From assembly GCF_028877475.1 (NCBI RefSeq), contig NZ_CP113527.1, positions 241,501 to 305,500 on the forward strand: 64,000 nucleotides of DNA. The letters run 5' to 3'. Source of the DNA: Lysinibacillus irui (GTDB lineage: Bacteria; Bacillota; Bacilli; Bacillales_A; Planococcaceae). Each line of letters opens with the position of its first letter. Position 1 is the first letter of the stretch. Below the pieces are notes generated by a model. The model had not been told where the DNA came from. It made no database searches and was given only the letters and a program-made list of their open reading frames with translations. Of this stretch, positions 61,513 through 64,000 are shown piece after piece. The position numbers and the translations under genes were made by a program.

Positions 61513-63575
61513 TTAGTATGATTGAACAAATAAACGATAAAGAATGGACGCGATAGTAGCACGAGATAATGTGCTTTGTGGTTCGAAAAGTTGTTGTTTA
61601 TCTCCTGTTAAAATTCCAGCTTGTTGTAAGCTATAAATGGCCTCTTTAGTATGAGCGGAAATAGCAGCATCATCCTTGAATAATAGCTTTGGCTGATGCT
61701 TTGATAATGGTTTTTCTATTAGCTTTGTAAAATTATACAAAATTACGGCAGCTTCCTCTCGGCTAATAGGTTCATGAGGCCTAAACTTTCCATCTGTTGA
61801 ATCAACTAGCTTATGTTCATGAGCCCAAGCAATAGCTTCAGCAAAATAATCATCTGGTTTTACATCTGAAAAAGGGGCTTTTGTTGTAGTGCTAATCCCC
61901 TGTGCTCGACTGAGAACAGTAATAAATTGTGCTCTTGTCAGTTGTGCGTTTGGATAAAACTGATTTTTTGTGATGCCATTAAATATCTGAGTGCTTGCTA
62001 AGTATTCAATAGCTGTTTGAGCCCAGTGTCCTTGTATATCTGAAAATGTACTGTTATTCGAGTTGCCAAATGTAAAAGCAGTAACAGTGCCACTAACCTC
62101 GTGGGCAGCAAGTAAAGTTGGAAGTCCAGTAATACTTGTGGATGCAGGAATAAAGGTTAAACCTTCTGGTGAAACATCTCCCTTTATGTTTTCACTAAAA
62201 TCTCGTTCATTGAAATATTGAACAAACTCTGGAGCATCCGGCTTTGTAATATCATACATCATAATGCCACCAACTCGTTCTATACCGATAAAGGCATACG
62301 TACGATCACCAATTTGCCCGATTTTTACATCCTCTGGTTCAGGTCCTTTTTTACCGCTGCGATTATCAAGCTTAGTATTATTATTGGAAGCATTGAAGTA
62401 TTCAGGCAATTTGTATCGGCTTCATAGATTGAGAAAGACCGTGCACCGAAGCTATATAACTTTCCTTGTTGTAAACCATCATAATCAGATGAATCAAAAA
62501 GAACAACATCATTTCCTTTTAATTCCGTTTCTTTTTCATTTATGTAACCATTCCAATCACGTGAATCGCCTTCATTTGCTGTGACTAAATACGTTTTACC
62601 ATTTACCTCGTAGGATGCAATTCCATCAGGCATATAGATTCCAAAAAGATTCTCTGTAGTAATATTGATTTTGTTATCTTTCATAAAATCCAGAGCATTT
62701 TTTTCCTTACTATGATCCTTAAAACCTAATGGTTGTATATTTATCCATTCACCCATTGTAAGATCTAGAGTAGCAATAGCATTTGCTTCTTGTAAGGTAA
62801 TATAGGCTTTATCACTCATACGATTAACAGCTATATATTCTGGTTCAAAATCAACGGACGGATTCGTTTTCTTCTTTAGAATTATTCCTTTAGCCACAAG
62901 ATCCTCACGTTGAGCGTCCATAGCCTTAAAAGTTATGTTTTTAGCGGTGGCTTTTGTCATATCAGTTGAGAGCTCAATTATACTGACGCTGCCTTCGGGA
63001 TCTGTGGCCATCTCATAACCTTCTCGGGGTTCACCTTCATTTGCTACAAGTATCTTCTTTCCATCCGGGGTAAAGGTGATCATATCAGGCTGTTTACCAG
63101 CTTCCACAACATGAAGGATTGTACCACTGTAATCTAACAATACAGCTAATCCATTATCATTGTAGTCTGCTGCTTGTACTGCGGCTGCGATGATATCCGA
63201 TTCCGTGCTAATACTAATACTTGTCACGTCCCCATATGAGAAGTTTGGTTTTACTTCTTTTAATGCCTTTTCAAGATTTATGAATTTCTCTGCTTTTAGG
63301 GTAGTAAAGGGCGTATTTTTTTGTAAAGGGACAACCTCAATTTGCTTAGTCGTCCCGTTGATCACATAATATTTGTGATTGTCAGCATTGTAAGCAACGA
63401 TTTCGGTTGCGCCGCCATCCTCATTTTTTACACCAGAATCATACCGAGAGGAGACATTTAAGGTTAATTCAGACGGTATTTTTTCTACCGCATAGGATTG
63501 ATTTTCTCCCACTAAAAAGGAAGCTAAAGCTATAGAACAACCTGCTGCCATTGCGGCTAATTTTTTATACTTCAT
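61513..63575 (-). pseudogene. Choice-of-anchor I surface protein with three SLH repeats, broken by a deletion and frameshift
   Basis: Two overlapping frames make one gene. The first (62325-63575) has a signal peptide (LAAMAAGCSIALASFLVGEN, then SYA) and the beta-propeller-like start of the choice-of-anchor I family, running to SFGARSFSIYEADT, then into unrelated residues. The second (61513-62409) continues with LPEYFNASNNNTKLDNRSGKKG and a GPEPEDV motif, then three SLH domains (FSDIQGHWAQTAIEYLASTQ; FSDVKPDDYFAEAIAWAHEH; FKDDAAISAHTKEAIYSLQQ). Family members carry roughly 15-20 residues between EAD and the PEYFN region that are missing here. The break lies near 62410-62420. Without both changes it would be a cell-surface protein bound to secondary wall polymer. 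Confidence 0.78.
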
Positions 63576-63697
63576 ACATATTAAACCTCCAATTAAAGTT
63601 AGTTTAAGCGTACATGTCCAATGTAAAGGCCGTATAAAGATTAATTAAAGAATAGTAAGATTTAGCAAAATATAAGGTTTTCATTATCATTTTAGTT

Positions 63698-63723
63698 GAT
63701 AATGATTATCATTATCGTATAAT
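63698..63723 (+). promoter_or_regulatory. Canonical Fur box overlapping a -10 element
   Basis: GATAATGATTATCATTATC (63698-63716) differs from the classical 19-base Fur box at one position. TATAAT follows at 63718-63723. Bound Fur with iron would block the promoter, so the downstream gene is expected to be induced in iron starvation. Confidence 0.85.
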
Positions 63724-63840
63724 GAGGTAAGGAGGAAATATAAAGTAATTTTTGTATATGAAAAGTAAACAGTTAGAGCTGTGGTAGGTAAGCCAATGCT
63801 ATGGCCTTGGGATAGGAATAACAAATGAAAGGTGTGTTAA

Positions 63841-64000
<160 letters not shown>

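Overview
The window looks like a chromosomal segment of a low-GC Gram-positive bacterium of the Bacillales, most like Lysinibacillus. This rests on gene content and style: Bacillus-type families (YpsA, TcyP, MurQ/MurR, MsmX, YjlC-NDH-2, RocB, UPF0316, YitT, EcsC), GGAGG ribosome binding sites with many TTG/GTG starts, sigma-A promoters, a T-box leader, a canonical Fur box and a surface protein with SLH repeats. The species call is inference.

Positions 1-11136 are dominated by an integrated mobile element. The window opens inside the 3' part of an NCS2 (xanthine/uracil-type) permease gene. The same 3' part recurs at 10606-11034, without its 5' half, and the match runs on into the downstream hairpin, so the island is bounded by direct repeats of about 460 bp or more. 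A tyrosine recombinase gene lies directly after the left copy. The simplest reading is integration into the permease gene with the element supplying a replacement 3' end. Cargo: small unknown proteins, a tandem family of coiled-coil proteins (one copy decayed), a P-loop/DEAD-like ATPase, a secreted or anchored unknown protein, a small HTH protein, several hairpin-rich noncoding stretches, and at the right end a three-gene cassette (8702-10255). I read this cassette as a toxin-antitoxin-chaperone system: an ADP-ribosyltransferase-like protein, a small antitoxin candidate and a SecB-like chaperone. It resembles the CmdTAC anti-phage module in design, which is notable in a Gram-positive background, where housekeeping SecB is normally absent. 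It is the most interesting feature of the window.

11-30 kb is ordinary chromosome: UPF0316, DUF2252, YitT-like and EamA membrane proteins; a PucR regulator and an amidase with an overlapping small partner; an overlapping EAL and CBS-GGDEF gene pair for cyclic-di-GMP; the cystine symporter TcyP; YpsA; a DUF418 protein with a 32-residue membrane peptide; a two-component system; and a TetR-regulated DHA2 efflux pump.

30-38.6 kb is a cell-wall sugar scavenging operon: serine hydrolase, sugar-binding lipoprotein, two permeases, BadF-type kinase, MurQ etherase and MurR/RpiR regulator. A convergent MsmX-type ATPase could energise the importer. The set suggests ABC-type import of MurNAc or muropeptide sugars, phosphorylation inside the cell and conversion to GlcNAc-6-phosphate.

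38.6-64 kb holds a PucR-type HTH regulator, an MMPL exporter with its TetR regulator, a yjlC-ndh operon with an unusual leader (Rex/FNR-like site, 33-codon ORF and terminator), a soluble chemoreceptor, an AGCS symporter, RocB, an IclR regulator, a T-box-controlled MFS transporter, an EcsC protein, a MocR-type regulator, a GNAT enzyme, an orphan ATP-grasp protein and an ABC-2 exporter. Next to the exporter is a LytTR regulator fused to a degenerate ABC ATPase domain. A broken choice-of-anchor-I/SLH surface protein gene and the start of a Fur-controlled ferredoxin-NADP reductase-like gene close the window. I saw no rRNA, tRNA, CRISPR array or insertion sequence.
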